Source of the DNA: G963663315 sp963668255
GTDB taxonomy: Bacteria; Pseudomonadota; Gammaproteobacteria; Arenicellales; Poriferihabitantaceae
Assembly (NCBI GenBank): GCA_965116595.1
Contig: OZ220708.1
Span: 1,116,001 to 1,180,000, forward strand
Length of the DNA stretch: 64,000 nt
Direction of reading: 5' to 3'
Part shown: positions 62,632 to 64,000 of the stretch, piece after piece
Layout of the letters: each line of letters opens with the position of its first letter
Numbering within the stretch: position 1 is the first letter of the stretch
Notes under the pieces: model-generated
The model's database searches: none
What the model saw: the letters and a program-made list of their open reading frames with translations, nothing else
Told to the model about the DNA's origin: nothing
Made by a program: the position numbers and the translations under genes

Positions 62632-62738
62632 GATTCAACCTCCTTCTCTGGCCGGCCCTGGGCTGCAGGAATTCCGGGACAGCGCGGTGAATGCAAAATC
62701 TGTCACAAATTGACCGGGACACCTGACGGGATACCTGA

Positions 62739-62757
62739 CGAGGCAAACAGCGCCTCG
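62739..62757. promoter_or_regulatory. stem-loop between tctC and tctB
   Basis: CGAGGC, a seven-base loop (AAACAGC), and GCCTCG form a hairpin in the 195-base spacer. No T run follows. It may stabilise the tctC transcript or attenuate read-through, so the binding protein would be made in excess of the membrane subunits. Confidence 0.4.
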
Positions 62758-62826
62758 CCAGACAACCCTGAACAGCGTCCTGAATGTGTCAGCCCCTGAA
62801 CGGACGACACATTGGGTGACAACGAA

Positions 62827-63825
62827 TTATTCGCCGGTAATTGCAGATGCGCCGACTGCTTGGATCAGATTTTTGTGGAGTGCAATCTGATCTTTATGGT
62901 AGGCGCCAAGATCACTGCCCGACAACCAGGTATCGCAGGCCAGACCATCATCCGTGCAAAATTGCTGCCATTCAGCAGAATCGAACAGTTGCTTGAACAG
63001 ATCGATATAGAAAGACTGCGCTTCGGCTGACATTCCCGGAGGGCCATTGATCGAACGCTGCATGTAGTATTGCATGTCCACGCCCAACTCTTTCGCGGTG
63101 GGAATATCAGGGTATGCCGGAAGTCGTTCCGCCGTGAATTGAACCAGAGGTTTGGTATTACCCGCACGATAGAATTCACTTTGCTCGGCAGGATTGTTGA
63201 CGGTTGAGTCAATGTGCTTGCCTACCAGGTTTTTAGCGACCGTTCCACCACCCGGGAAGGGAATATAAGTCACGTCATAACCAAATGTCTGTTCCATCAT
63301 CGCTGTCAGAATGGAATCTTCCTGACCCGTACCTGTTCCTCCGACTTTCCAGGTGCCGTCTGTCGCTTTTACTGCCGCAATGTAGCTGTCCAGATCGGTT
63401 ATATCGGCCATGTCGGAATGAACCCACAACAGGAAGTTATCCACAGCCATACGCCCGACCGGGGTAAAGTTACTGACATCAACGCCAAGGTCCGGCTGGA
63501 TGATCGGTGTCGTATAAAAACTGTTGAGCGTAACCAGTACAGTATGATCGTCGCCTGCCTTATCCTGCAGATAGCGCAATGCTTCACCACCGGAACCGCC
63601 AGGCTTGTTTATTGGAATAAAAGGGCGAGGTGAAAGATCTTTTGATTCAATCAACCCCTGTAACAATCGTGCAATCTGATCTGCACCCCCACCTGCGCCA
63701 GCCATGATAATCAACTCAACGGGTTTTTTCGGTTCCCAAGCTGATGCTGACTGAGAATAGCCGGTTCCCGCGCCAACCACTACAAGAAGGGCTGACAAAG
63801 TTACGGCTTTTGCTAGTTTAATCAT
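62827..63825 (-). CDS. tctC: tripartite tricarboxylate transporter substrate-binding protein TctC
   Basis: The protein begins with a signal peptide (MIKLAKAVTLSALLVVVGAG) after a GGAGATTATTA ribosome-binding site. A longer frame from 63981 is rejected because it would bury the operator in coding sequence. The mature domain has PVELIIMAGAGGGADQIARL, INKPGGSGGEAL and VGGTGTGQ motifs of the Bug/TctC family. It binds a carboxylate in the periplasm and delivers it to TctAB. The first gene of the operon, it lies 82 bases downstream of the palindromic operator. Confidence 0.92.
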   Translation of the reverse strand: MIKLAKAVTLSALLVVVGAGTGYSQSASAWEPKKPVELIIMAGAGGGADQIARLLQGLIESKDLSPRPFIPINKPGGSGGEALRYLQDKAGDDHTVLVTLNSFYTTPIIQPDLGVDVSNFTPVGRMAVDNFLLWVHSDMADITDLDSYIAAVKATDGTWKVGGTGTGQEDSILTAMMEQTFGYDVTYIPFPGGGTVAKNLVGKHIDSTVNNPAEQSEFYRAGNTKPLVQFTAERLPAYPDIPTAKELGVDMQYYMQRSINGPPGMSAEAQSFYIDLFKQLFDSAEWQQFCTDDGLACDTWLSGSDLGAYHKDQIALHKNLIQAVGASAITGE

Positions 63826-63906
63826 TAATAATCTCCAAAAAATGTTGTCCCGAACCCGGCCGCAAACATAAGGATCTGCAAACAGCTGTCGGGAAGTAAT
63901 TTTCAT

Positions 63907-63932
63907 TTGGTATCTGGTATACCACATACCAA
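63907..63932. promoter_or_regulatory. 26-base near-palindromic operator upstream of tctC
   Basis: The sequence is TTGGTATC, then the perfect core TGGTATACCA, then CATACCAA. Its outer arms TTGGTAT and ATACCAA pair exactly, so only the central flanking pair mismatches. The form agrees with GntR/FadR-type operators, and the core recurs near the regulator gene. Confidence 0.7.
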
Positions 63933-64000
63933 TTCCAAGAATAACCAACCTGATTCCCATTGTAAAGCACTTCAGGTACAAAATTCCATACCGGGACGGT

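Noticed and set aside
63826..63981. N-terminal extension of TctC upstream of the signal peptide
   Set aside because: It would bury the operator and ribosome-binding site in coding sequence, and the signal peptide starts at 63825.

Overview
The window looks like a chromosomal segment of a gammaproteobacterium. The run gmk, rpoZ, spoT, a coq7-type ubiquinone hydroxylase, nagZ, bepA, aceK and a sufS/sufE pair all fit that class. Two flavoprotein HdrA-like subunits with HdrB and HdrC (a Qmo-type electron-transfer complex), a CbbQ-type Rubisco-activase ATPase and rpiA suggest a sulfur-oxidising, CO2-fixing lifestyle. Several organic-acid catabolic operons suggest it is also mixotrophic. No 16S gene or other taxonomic marker is present, so the assignment is inferred from gene content.

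Layout. (1) 1-10.6 kb is an accessory region, almost all on the minus strand. It holds an SMC/DndD-like ATPase cut by the window edge, a 60-aa acidic protein, a phospholipase-D/SF2 helicase, a protein with a degenerate PLD-like N-terminus, a deoxyribosyltransferase/TIR-like protein and an Mrr-like restriction nuclease. Gene fragments, a ribbon-helix-helix protein, a complete IS256-family element and remnants of other insertion sequences are mixed in. It reads as a partly decayed defence island. (2) 10.6-20.4 kb is mostly housekeeping: a helicase IV-like enzyme, coq7, tRNA-Pro, gmk-rpoZ-spoT, a low-molecular-weight phosphatase, an L,D-transpeptidase-like protein and nagZ. (3) 20.5-26.3 kb holds a polyamine-type ABC transporter, a metal-free M24/creatinase-like hydrolase and two tiny membrane proteins. 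(4) 26.3-28.8 kb holds sufS-sufE and an SDR protein on the minus strand. (5) 28.9-38.5 kb is one tight plus-strand operon: hyuA, hyuB, a ThDP enzyme, an SDR, an acyl-CoA dehydrogenase, a class III CoA-transferase and a MaoC-type hydratase. (6) 38.5-46.7 kb holds a class I amidotransferase, a deoxyribosyltransferase, hdrB-hdrC-qmoB-qmoA, cbbQ and rpiA. (7) 46.7-54.6 kb holds bepA, a three-gene cell-envelope-like group in which two genes carry homopolymer frameshifts, an MFS transporter and aceK. (8) 54.7-63.9 kb is a minus-strand operon: tctC-tctB-tctA, a GntR/FadR regulator, a 2-hydroxyacyl-CoA-lyase-like ThDP enzyme, formyl-CoA transferase, a formyl-tetrahydrofolate-hydrolase-like protein and a ketopantoate-reductase-like enzyme.

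The most attractive candidate for an undescribed system is region 8. Tripartite uptake, CoA activation by an Frc-type transferase, cleavage by an ILVBL/HACL-like lyase releasing formyl-CoA, and a stand-alone 10-formyl-THF-hydrolase-like domain would together shorten an imported 2-hydroxy or 2-oxo acid by one carbon. The operon has its own regulator and a matching 26-bp palindromic operator. Second are the left-edge helicase/small-protein/ATPase cassette and the Qmo-Hdr hybrid next to cbbQ. All functional links are inferred from family resemblance and gene order, with no database search behind them.
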